Assembly (NCBI GenBank): GCA_030038885.1
Contig: JASHQY010000049.1
Coordinates: 1-18,694, forward strand
Length of the DNA stretch: 18,694 nt
From: Thermoplasmata archaeon
Lineage (GTDB): Archaea > Thermoplasmatota > Thermoplasmata > Lutacidiplasmatales > UBA184
Direction of reading: 5' to 3'
A model generated the notes under the pieces. The model saw only the letters and a list, made by a program, of their open reading frames with translations, made no database searches and was not told where the DNA came from. The stretch's first letter is position 1. Each line of letters starts with the position of its first letter. Positions 7,527 to 13,141 of the stretch are shown here, one piece after another. Both the position numbers and the translations under genes were made by a program.

Positions 7527-7786
7527 CGCGGGACCCGCGGGCCCGGGGGATCGAGGATCCGCGCGCCGTCGCCCTTCGTCACGTAGACGTGGAGGCGGTC
7601 GCACGTCCCTCGGAAGTACGCCGACCCCTGGGCGCCGAAGCGGGCGGCCAGGAGGCCCGCGATCTCCGCCTCGGTGAGCGACGGCTCGACCTCGGGCGTG
7701 AACATGCAGCGGAAGACGAGGAACCGCCGCCCCTCGAGGTCGATCCGCTCCGTCTCGGGAGCGCCGCAGAAGGGGCACGCGAGCAC
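7523..7786 (-). CDS. Small zinc-ribbon-like protein of unknown function
   Basis: An 87-residue protein that opens with MLACPFCG, a CxxC knuckle, and has one more Cys at residue 27 (FRCMFTPEV) and another near residue 62. The rest alternates charged and hydrophobic residues (SLTEAEIAGLLAARFG, CDRLHVYVTKGDGARI), consistent with a small folded domain. I do not recognise the family. The frame is open much further upstream, but the GTG at 7786 is preferred. It stands right before the conserved-looking CPFCG, and a TATA-like box (gatttac, 7810-7816) is centred 27 nt upstream, implying a leaderless mRNA. The gene lies 62 bp from the small gene at 7849-8076 on the same strand and has its own promoter. 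Confidence 0.6.
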   Translation of the reverse strand: MLACPFCGAPETERIDLEGRRFLVFRCMFTPEVEPSLTEAEIAGLLAARFGAQGSAYFRGTCDRLHVYVTKGDGARILDPPGPRVPR

Positions 7787-7809
7787 GGCGGGTTCGAGCC
7801 GTCGGCCCC

Positions 7810-7816
7810 GTAAATC
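7810..7816 (-). promoter_or_regulatory. TATA-like box of the zinc-ribbon gene
   Basis: On the minus strand this reads gatttac, the only AT-rich heptamer in the region. Its centre is 27 nt from the GTG at 7786, which supports that start. Confidence 0.5.
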
Positions 7817-7848
7817 GCTGGTGGCGGCCCGGCCGCCGGCCGGGCGCG

Positions 7849-8076
7849 TCAATCGATGTAGCCGAGCGATCGGAGGCGTTCCTTCAGCGCGCGCTCGTCC
7901 TCCTCGCTGAACGCCGGGGTCGAGGATTCCTCGCAGAGGCGCGCGAGGACGAACGTGACGAACGCATCGACCGAGCCGAACGACGAGCGGCGGATCCGCT
8001 CCTCGAGGTCCCGCGCGAGCTCCTCGGGGATGCGGATCGCCCGCGTCGCGGTGCCGTCCGCCGCCGCGTCGCTCAT
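7849..8076 (-). CDS. Ribbon-helix-helix (CopG-like) small protein, copy 1
   Basis: A 75-residue protein. RAIRIPEELARDLEERI (12-28) looks like the beta-strand and first helix of a ribbon-helix-helix domain, and SSFGSVDAFVTFVLARL like the second helix. The acidic C-terminus ends FSEEDERALKERLRSLGYID, a tail common in short archaeal and bacterial proteins of this kind. DNA binding as a dimer is inferred, not shown. The ATG at 8076 has a TATA-like box (8101-8107) centred 28 nt upstream. The core of the gene is nearly repeated at nucleotide level in the gene at 10226-10522. It sits beside an IS630 remnant that starts about 95 bp upstream. Confidence 0.7.
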   Translation of the reverse strand: MSDAAADGTATRAIRIPEELARDLEERIRRSSFGSVDAFVTFVLARLCEESSTPAFSEEDERALKERLRSLGYID

Positions 8077-8100
8077 CGCGGTCCTCGGGAGCGAGAGGGA

Positions 8101-8107
8101 TAGATAG
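8101..8107 (-). promoter_or_regulatory. TATA-like box of ribbon-helix-helix copy 1
   Basis: On the minus strand this reads ctatcta, centred 28 nt from the ATG at 8076. Confidence 0.4.
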
Positions 8108-8170
8108 GGTCTGCGTGGGGACCCCAGCGTCGGTTCTGCCCCGATTCATCCGGTGGGACGCCCATGACTA

Positions 8171-9343
8171 TTCGACTGCCGCGCGATCCGGCGATAGTGC
8201 GAGTGCGTGGGCGCCTCTCGGGTGCCCGTGCGGGTCGCCCCCTGGATCGACCTCACGCCGGATGAACGCTCCCCACTCGAGACTTGGTCTCGCGGCGCTC
8301 CGCTCCCCAGCGCCTGGTCCTGCGTGCCCGCATCGTCCTCCGCGCCGCTGACGGCCAGGAGAACCGATAGTCGCCGAGGAACTCGCGACCCGACCCAACA
8401 CCGTCGGGCTCTGACGCCGTCGCTTCCTCCGGCTTCGTCTCGACGGGATCGAGAAGGACGCCCCGCGCCCGCGGCGTCGCCCACGCCTCGCCCACGAGGT
8501 CGTCGCCCGCATCGTCGACCGCACCCTGCACGCCCGGCCCCGCGGTCGGACCCACTGGTCGATCCGCACCATGGCGAAGGAGCTCGGCATGGACCCGGGC
8601 CCGGTCCATCGCGTCTGGCGGCGCTACGGGCTCAAGCCCCATCTCAAGCAGTCGTTCAAGCTCAGCCACGACCGACCGTTCGAGGAGAAGGTCGTCGATG
8701 GGGCCGGGCTCTACCAGAACCCTCTCGAGAAGGCGATCGTGTTCAGCGGGGTCGAGACGCCCCAGACCCCGGCGCTCGAACGGACCCAGGCGATCCTTCC
8801 GATGGGGAAGAACTGGCCCGAGGGCCGTCCCCACGACCACCGACGCCACGGCACGGTCGACCTCTTCGCCGCGCTCAACATCCTCGACGGGCGGGTCGTG
8901 ACGGGGTACTATCCCCAGCCCACGCTGAAGGAGTTCCTCACCTTCATGCACGTCCCGGACCGACGGGTCCCTCTCGAGCTCCAGATCCACGTGGTGCTCG
9001 ACAATCTGAGCGTGCACCAGGAGGAGCGAGTGCAGCGATGGCTTCACCGACACTCACGGTTCCACTTCCACTACGGTTCCACTTCCACTTCGTCCCCACC
9101 AGTTCCTCGTGGATGAACATGGTCGAGGGCTGGCTGGGCCACCTCCAGCAGCGGGCGCTCACGCGCGGGAGCTTTCGCAGCGTCCCGGAGCTCGTGCCGG
9201 CCATCGAGGAGTACGCGAGGGTCTCCAGCGACGAGGCCCACCCGTGGGTGTGGACCGTGAGCGCGGAGGAGATCGTACGGAAGGTACGGAAGATCCGTCA
9301 GCTGCTCGCGTGGGAGGGCAGGGGCGGATTCCCGCCAGTCGGA
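8171..9343 (+). mobile_element. Decayed IS630-family insertion sequence, about 1,173 bp
   Basis: The transposase remnant fills this interval. Candidate ends are ttcgactgccgcgcgatccg at 8171-8190 and, reading inward on the minus strand from 9343, tccgactggcgggaatccg. Both start T-Y-CGACTG and both are flanked by TA (8169-8170 and 9344-9345), the target-site duplication of IS630/mariner elements. The length suits the family. The inverted repeats are imperfect after the first eight bases, so the boundaries are probable rather than proven. The transposase stop would overlap the right TA. Confidence 0.55.
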
Positions 9344-9346
9344 TAA
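8222..9346 (+). pseudogene. IS630-family transposase, inactivated
   Basis: Transposase homology is continuous but spread over all three plus frames. Frame from 8222: VRVAPWIDLTPDERSPLETW. A one-base loss near 8290 shifts to a frame reading QRLVLRARIVLRAADGQENR. A second loss near 8366 shifts to IVAEELATRPNTVGL, which meets TGA at 8412-8414 where Trp is expected. The same frame then runs on through HWSIRTMAKELGMDPG (HTH region) and the DDE domain to 9056. A 17-bp tandem duplication (9057-9073/9074-9090) shifts it again, and FVPTSSSWMNMVEGW completes the protein to the stop at 9344-9346. The second catalytic Asp (VLDN) and Glu (MVE) remain. The first Asp, expected where the protein reads FSGVETPQ, is Val. 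The longest intact piece is 8571-9116 (181 codons). Confidence 0.88.
9057..9090 (+). repeat. 17-bp tandem duplication inside the transposase
   Basis: Cggttccacttccacta (9057-9073) is followed directly by cggttccacttccactt (9074-9090); 16 of 17 bases agree. Removing one copy restores the reading frame RFHFHFVPTSSSW, so the duplication is what broke the 3' part of the gene. Confidence 0.85.
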
Positions 9347-9392
9347 TATCGCATCTGTCAGCAACACGCCACTAGGTACGTCGAGAGAGAAA

Positions 9393-9860
9393 TCACCGAC
9401 CCGCAACGCTTGCGGGCTTCAGGTAAACCCTCTGCCGTTGGTCTCTGAACGTGATGTCGTAGATGAGAAACAGATTGTCGCGACCAAGCACGACGTAAGG
9501 AATCCTGTCCTTCTCTCTGGGTACGTGGGCCACCCCTCTTAGCGTGAGTGTCACTCTGTCGTTCTTCAGGAGGTCAATGCGGTACTCGTAGAGATCATTC
9601 GCGAAGGTCCCACCGGCGCCTTGGGCGGGGACATCCTCCTCTACCTTCCTTAGCGCGACGGCCTCAGCGAGCTCGGGGGGAATGAAAGTCGCGGTCGCGC
9701 CACTGTCGATGAGGGCAATCGTGGTAAAGCTCGCACCGCCGGGTCCGGGACCTAGGAGTCGAACGTGGAGGAGAGGTAGCCGCTGGTGCTCGTCCTCGAT
9801 CGGGTACGATAGGTACCGCTGATTGAATGGAAGGACTCGGGCCGACCGGGGAAGGGGCAC
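9393..9860 (-). CDS. Retropepsin-like aspartic protease
   Basis: A 155-residue protein with a single aspartic protease lobe. ALIDSGATATFIPPELAEAV (49-68) contains the DSG catalytic triad (Asp52) followed by the hydrophobic stretch typical of retroviral-type proteases, and VVLGRDNLFLIYDITF near the C-terminus matches the LGRD strand of the fold. Such proteins work as homodimers. No signal peptide or membrane segment is visible. The start is uncertain: GTG at 9860 is the first available in frame, 18 nt after the upstream gene's stop. That gene (9879-10076) is DUF5678-like, and the two appear to be one transcription unit. Base composition is lower in GC than the surroundings (48 % and 58 % in rows 9421-9480 and 9481-9540), suggesting acquired DNA. 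The substrate is unknown. Confidence 0.75.
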   Translation of the reverse strand: MPLPRSARVLPFNQRYLSYPIEDEHQRLPLLHVRLLGPGPGGASFTTIALIDSGATATFIPPELAEAVALRKVEEDVPAQGAGGTFANDLYEYRIDLLKNDRVTLTLRGVAHVPREKDRIPYVVLGRDNLFLIYDITFRDQRQRVYLKPASVAGR

Positions 9861-9878
9861 CGGCCTCGCTCCACACTC

Positions 9879-10076
9879 TCAGAGGAGCATCGCGGTCTGT
9901 TTGGGGAACTTGGCGATAAACGGCTCGCGATCGGGGTATTTCTCCTTCGCAGCCGCCAAGACCTCCTTGGCGGAGTCGCCGACCGCGACGACGTCCTTAC
10001 CCACCACCGCCATCCACTTCTCCAAGTGCTTGGAGATTAGGTCTGGGGTCGCCATCAGATACTCGTACTCGCTCAT
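9879..10076 (-). CDS. DUF5678-like small protein, partner of the aspartic protease
   Basis: A 65-residue protein. The stretch WMAVVGKDVVAVGDSAKEVLAAAKEKYPDREPFIAKFP looks like a DUF5678 domain: two strands around a conserved W-x-A-x3-G and a helix ending in KYP. Its function is not known. Genes of this type are often found directly before a retropepsin-like gene, as here (18-nt gap). The ATG at 10076 lies 4 nt from the start site predicted by the TATA-like box at 10103-10109. GC is 58 % in row 9901-9960, lower than the neighbours. A role as partner, substrate or inhibitor of the protease is only inference. Confidence 0.7.
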   Translation of the reverse strand: MSEYEYLMATPDLISKHLEKWMAVVGKDVVAVGDSAKEVLAAAKEKYPDREPFIAKFPKQTAMLL

Positions 10077-10102
10077 GGAACGTCCCTAGAGCTTACACTC
10101 GC

Positions 10103-10109
10103 CAATAAG
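10103..10109 (-). promoter_or_regulatory. TATA-like box of the DUF5678-protease pair
   Basis: On the minus strand this reads cttattg, centred 30 nt from the ATG at 10076. It would drive both genes. Confidence 0.4.
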
Positions 10110-10182
10110 CCGGCCGGGGGGAGATGCCCGCGCGGTGCACGGCCACGCGGGGACCGACCACATGGTAGTTAAGGGTCCCGCA

Positions 10183-10198
10183 CGGGGGATATAACCCC
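10183..10198. promoter_or_regulatory. TATA-like element inside a small inverted repeat
   Basis: Gatataa (10188-10194) is the strongest AT-rich motif in the 149-bp stretch between the genes at 9879-10076 and 10226-10522, with gggg and cccc on its two sides. On the minus strand it would start transcription near 10167, next to an ATG at 10163 that opens a 25-codon frame ending at 10086. On the plus strand no start codon sits at the right distance. I see no other gene in this stretch. Confidence 0.3.
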
Positions 10199-10225
10199 AC
10201 CCTGAACTTGCGTCCACCCACTTTC

Positions 10226-10522
10226 TCATCGACGGGGATTGTGCGAAGGGGAAGCGGTGGGCACGCGCCTGGAAAAGGGCGGTCGGTGGTAGCCGCCACG
10301 CGAGATCGCTCGCGGGAGCCCCGCACCGGCGAGGGCCCGCTCGCCCTCTTCGCTGAAGCCCTGATCCCGCGGCTGCTCCAGCAGTCGAGCGAGCACGATC
10401 GTGACGAACGCGTCGACCGAGCCGAACGACGAGCGGCGGATCCGCTCCGCGAGGTCCCGTGCGAGGTCCTCCGGGATCTGGATCGTGCGGGGGGATCCGG
10501 GCGACGCTCGCGGCTCGGTCAT
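10226..10522 (-). CDS. Ribbon-helix-helix (CopG-like) small protein, copy 2, altered C-terminus
   Basis: A 98-residue protein. RTIQIPEDLARDLAERI and SSFGSVDAFVTIVLARLLEQ form the same ribbon-helix-helix-like core as the gene at 7849-8076. After FSEEGERAL the two part: the conserved KERLRSLGY tail is replaced by an unrelated Arg/Pro-rich end, so the 3' part seems broken or recombined. The ATG at 10522 overlaps the cdd stop (ATGA), so it is probably translated by coupling as the last gene of the purE-guaA-cdd operon; no TATA box of its own is visible. It may be a functional regulator with a new tail or a gene in decay. Confidence 0.6.
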   Translation of the reverse strand: MTEPRASPGSPRTIQIPEDLARDLAERIRRSSFGSVDAFVTIVLARLLEQPRDQGFSEEGERALAGAGLPRAISRGGYHRPPFSRRVPTASPSHNPRR

Positions 10523-11019
10523 CGGGGCCGGACGGGAGAAGGGCGGCCAGACGGGGTCTTCGCTCGCCGCGCGCGTCGTCGTGCCCCGGGTCGGGTCCGG
10601 CGCGCTGCGCGGAACGAACGGAACGCCGCCGGAAGGCTCTCCTGGACGGAGAGGCGGACGACGCGTCCGTTCGGGTACCGGGCGATGACCGTGGCGTCCG
10701 GCGCGTAGTCGAGCAGGAGCTGGCGGCAGTTGCCGCACGGGGAGAGCACCGGGTACGACGCACCCCGTTTCGCGACCGCGACCATCGACCGGAGCCTCGT
10801 GTCGCCCGCCGTGGCCGCGGCGCCGATCGCGACGTGCTCGGCGCACGGGCCGTGGATCCCGTCGACGTTCAGCCCGACGTACACCGTCCCGGACGCGGTG
10901 CGGACCGCGGCGGCCACGCCGTGGCGGTCCGGGCGGTACCCTGACCGGAGCGCCTCCCGCGCGCGGCGCACGAGCGCCCGGTCGCGCGCCGTGAGGGGCC
11001 GACCCGGCCGGGACGCCAT
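10519..11019 (-). CDS. cdd: Cytidine deaminase
   Basis: A 166-residue zinc-dependent deaminase of the cytidine deaminase superfamily. GPCAEHVAI gives Cys59 and the proton-shuttling Glu61; SPCGNCRQ gives Cys95 and Cys98, completing the zinc site. It would convert cytidine or deoxycytidine to uridine or deoxyuridine in pyrimidine salvage; a related nucleoside substrate (blasticidin-S-type deaminases share the motifs) cannot be excluded. The catalytic core ends near residue 140 and is followed by about 26 residues rich in Arg and Pro, longer than usual. The ATG at 11019 begins 5 bases after the guaA stop, with ggag 8 nt upstream, and the gene's stop overlaps the next start. Confidence 0.88.
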   Translation of the reverse strand: MASRPGRPLTARDRALVRRAREALRSGYRPDRHGVAAAVRTASGTVYVGLNVDGIHGPCAEHVAIGAAATAGDTRLRSMVAVAKRGASYPVLSPCGNCRQLLLDYAPDATVIARYPNGRVVRLSVQESLPAAFRSFRAARRTRPGARRRARRAKTPSGRPSPVRPR

Positions 11020-11024
11020 CGCGG

Positions 11025-11972
11025 CTACTCCCACTCGATCGTCGCGGGCGGCTTGTCGGTCACGTCGTAGAGCACCCGCACGACCTCGCCCGAGAGCTCC
11101 CGCGTGATCCGCTCGGCGATCGCCTTCAGGAGCGGCCGGGGGACGTCCATCGCGGTCGCGGTCATCGCGTCGACCGACTCGACGAGGCGCACGCTGACCG
11201 CCTCCCCGTAGACCCGGTTGTCGCCGGTGACCCCGACCGTGCGGGCCGGCAGGAGGACCGCGAAGTACTGCCACGGGCGCGGGATCGTCCGGTCGGCGAC
11301 CGCCCGCTCGACCTCCGCCTCGACGATCGCGTTCGCGACCCGGGCGCGCCGCACGCGCTCCGGCGTCACGGCGCCGTTCACGCGGACCGCGAGGCCGGGG
11401 CCCGGGAACGGCTGCCGGTCGGGCGACGGGATCCCGAGGTGGCGCGCGAGCGCCCGGACCTCGTCCTTGTAGAGGTCCCGCAGCGGCTCGACGAGCACGA
11501 GCCGGCTGTCCTTCGGGATCCCGCCGACGTTGTGGTGCGTCTTGATCGTGTCCCGGAGCGATCCCCCGCTCTCGATCCAGTCCGGCGCGATCGTTCCCTG
11601 CACGAGGCGGTCGGTGCCGAACCGCTCCGCCTCGGCCTCGAAGAGCCGGACGAACGCCGTGCCGATGCGGCGCCGCTTCTCCTCGGGGTCGGTCACCCCG
11701 TCGAGCGCCGCGAAGAACCGGTCGGCCGCCGCGACGACCTCGAAGCGGAGCCCGCTGTCGCGGAAGAACGCGCGCACGCGCTCGACCTCCCCCGCGCGCA
11801 ATAGGCCGGTGTCGACGAAGATCGCCCGGGCGCGGTCGCCGAGCGCGCGCTCGACCAGCACCGCGGCGGCGGTCGAGTCGATCCCCCCCGAGACCGCGAC
11901 GATCGCCGTGCCCGGGACGTCGGCGCGGAGCTTCGCGGTCGCCTCGGCGACGAACGCGGCCGGGTCGTTCAC
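11025..11972 (-). CDS. guaAB: GMP synthase ATP-pyrophosphatase subunit (archaeal subunit B)
   Basis: A 315-residue protein that adenylates XMP and accepts ammonia to give GMP. AIVAVSGGIDSTAAAVL holds the PP-loop SGGIDS at about 28-33. VDTGLLR, THHNVGG, PFPGPGLAVR and the C-terminal dimerisation domain ending DKPPATIEWE are all characteristic of GuaA. It lacks the class I glutamine amidotransferase domain, as usual in archaea where that subunit is a separate gene; that partner is not in the window. The start is the GTG at 11972, overlapping the purE stop as GTGA; upstream open frame through purE is not coding. It is the second gene of the purE-guaA-cdd operon. Confidence 0.95.
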   Translation of the reverse strand: MNDPAAFVAEATAKLRADVPGTAIVAVSGGIDSTAAAVLVERALGDRARAIFVDTGLLRAGEVERVRAFFRDSGLRFEVVAAADRFFAALDGVTDPEEKRRRIGTAFVRLFEAEAERFGTDRLVQGTIAPDWIESGGSLRDTIKTHHNVGGIPKDSRLVLVEPLRDLYKDEVRALARHLGIPSPDRQPFPGPGLAVRVNGAVTPERVRRARVANAIVEAEVERAVADRTIPRPWQYFAVLLPARTVGVTGDNRVYGEAVSVRLVESVDAMTATAMDVPRPLLKAIAERITRELSGEVVRVLYDVTDKPPATIEWE

Positions 11973-12430
11973 GACCCGCTCCCGGGGGTCGGGGCCGGTT
12001 CCTCCCGCCACTTCGCGCGGTACCGCTCGAGGGCGCCCGTGAGCTCGGGGAACTTCAGCGCGAGGATCGCGGTCGCGAGGAGGGCGGCGTTCTCGGCCGC
12101 GTCGAGCCCGACCGCCGCGACCGGGACCCCGGGCGGCATCTGGACGACCGAGAGGAGGCTGTCGAGCCCGAGGCCCCGGTGGAGCGGGACGCCGATCACC
12201 GGCTTCAGCGTGCGCGCCGCGACCGCCCCCGGGAGGGCCGCCGAGAGCCCGGCCATCGCGACGAAGACGTCGGTCTCCGGGTCGCGGACGAGCCGGTCGA
12301 CCTTGTCCGGCGTCCGGTGCGCCGACGCGACGTGCACGTCGCACGGGACCCCGAACTCGGCGAGCCGGGTCCGCACTTTCTCGGCGATCTCGAGGTCCGA
12401 CTTGCTGCCGACCAGGACCGTGACCTTCAC
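11969..12430 (-). CDS. purE: N5-CAIR mutase / AIR carboxylase family protein (PurE)
   Basis: A 153-residue protein of purine biosynthesis. VTVLVGSKSDLEIAEKV binds the nucleotide phosphate, SAHRTPDKV holds the catalytic His, and AGLSAALPGAVAA, VIGVPL and GLDSLLSVVQMPPGVPVAAVG follow in the usual order. The AGLSAALPG version, with no GGAAH, resembles archaeal and class II-like PurE, which can carboxylate AIR directly without PurK; no purK is seen here. The frame is open to 12469, but the GTG at 12430 directly precedes KVTVLVGS and lies 27 nt from a TATA-like box, so it is taken as a leaderless start. It heads the operon with guaA and cdd. Confidence 0.93.
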   Translation of the reverse strand: MKVTVLVGSKSDLEIAEKVRTRLAEFGVPCDVHVASAHRTPDKVDRLVRDPETDVFVAMAGLSAALPGAVAARTLKPVIGVPLHRGLGLDSLLSVVQMPPGVPVAAVGLDAAENAALLATAILALKFPELTGALERYRAKWREEPAPTPGSGS

Positions 12431-12454
12431 GCCGGGCCCGAACGACGGAGTGGC

Positions 12455-12460
12455 TAATAG
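12455..12460. promoter_or_regulatory. Shared bidirectional TATA box between purE and the membrane-kinase-like gene
   Basis: Taatag on plus (ctattag on minus over 12454-12460) is the only AT-rich motif in the 52 bp between the two divergent starts. Its centre is about 27 nt from the GTG at 12430 and about 26 nt from the ATG at 12483. One near-symmetric box would serve both leaderless transcripts. Confidence 0.55.
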
Positions 12461-12482
12461 GTTGGGCACCTCCCCGCGTCCG

Positions 12483-13133
12483 ATGGCGCTCCGCCTGCAC
12501 CGGGGAGGTCGGTTCCGCCGGGCGCTCGGGCGGGCGCTCGGGGGCGACTTCGAGCTCGGCGACCGAGTGTGGCGGCGGATCCTCCACGTCCTCGGCGCCG
12601 GGGCACTGCTCTACTACGTCCTCCCGACCGGGTTCTTCCTCGTCGCGCCGAAGGAGTACGTGCTCCTGGCCGCGCTCGCGGCGATCTACGTCCTCGAGGC
12701 GCTGCGCCTCGCCGCCGGTCTCGAGCTGCCGACGATCCGGGCCTACGAGGCCGGCCGGGTCGGCAGCTTCGCGATCTTCGGGACCGCGATCGTGCTCGCG
12801 ATCCTCCTCTTCCCGGTCCCGATCGCGTGCGCGGTCGTGCTCGGGACGGCGGTCGCGGACCCGCTCGCCGGCGAGCTGCGGCGGGACCCCCGGTTCCGCC
12901 GGATCGACGCGCTCGCGCCGTTCGCGGTCTACGCGGCCCTCGCGTGGGCCGGCCTCGCGGCGATCGGGCGGTGGCCGGCCGTCCCATCGGTCGGCCTCGC
13001 GGCGGTCGCCGCGGCGATCGCGGTCGCGGTCGAGCGGCCGAAGGTCCGGTGGATCGACGACGACTTCGTGATGGTCCTCGTCCCCGCGCTCGCGCTCTAC
13101 GGCCTCGGGGCCGTCGCGCTCGGCTACCGATAG
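12483..13133 (+). CDS. Dolichol kinase / CTP-dependent lipid kinase-like membrane protein
   Basis: A 216-residue integral membrane protein with about six hydrophobic segments after a basic N-terminus. DRVWRRILHVLGAG (27-40), GTAVADPLAGELRR (121-134) and ERPKVRWIDDDFVMVLVPAL (184-203) follow the order of conserved blocks in the dolichol kinase/phosphatidate cytidylyltransferase-like group (COG0170-type): RK..H near the N-terminus, a GD-x-A-x3-G segment, and a late E..DD.. block. Such enzymes phosphorylate polyprenols or related lipids with CTP. The match is by pattern only, so family membership is probable and the lipid substrate open. The ATG at 12483 is 26 nt from the TATA box shared with purE. 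The next gene is convergent, 8 bp after the stop. Confidence 0.62.
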   Translation: MALRLHRGGRFRRALGRALGGDFELGDRVWRRILHVLGAGALLYYVLPTGFFLVAPKEYVLLAALAAIYVLEALRLAAGLELPTIRAYEAGRVGSFAIFGTAIVLAILLFPVPIACAVVLGTAVADPLAGELRRDPRFRRIDALAPFAVYAALAWAGLAAIGRWPAVPSVGLAAVAAAIAVAVERPKVRWIDDDFVMVLVPALALYGLGAVALGYR

Positions 13134-13141
13134 CTCGGGCC

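Noticed and set aside
10093..10326. 77-codon minus-strand frame across the 10.1-10.3 kb gap
   Set aside because: It overlaps the ribbon-helix-helix copy 2 in another frame, has no fitting promoter for its start and no recognisable domain.
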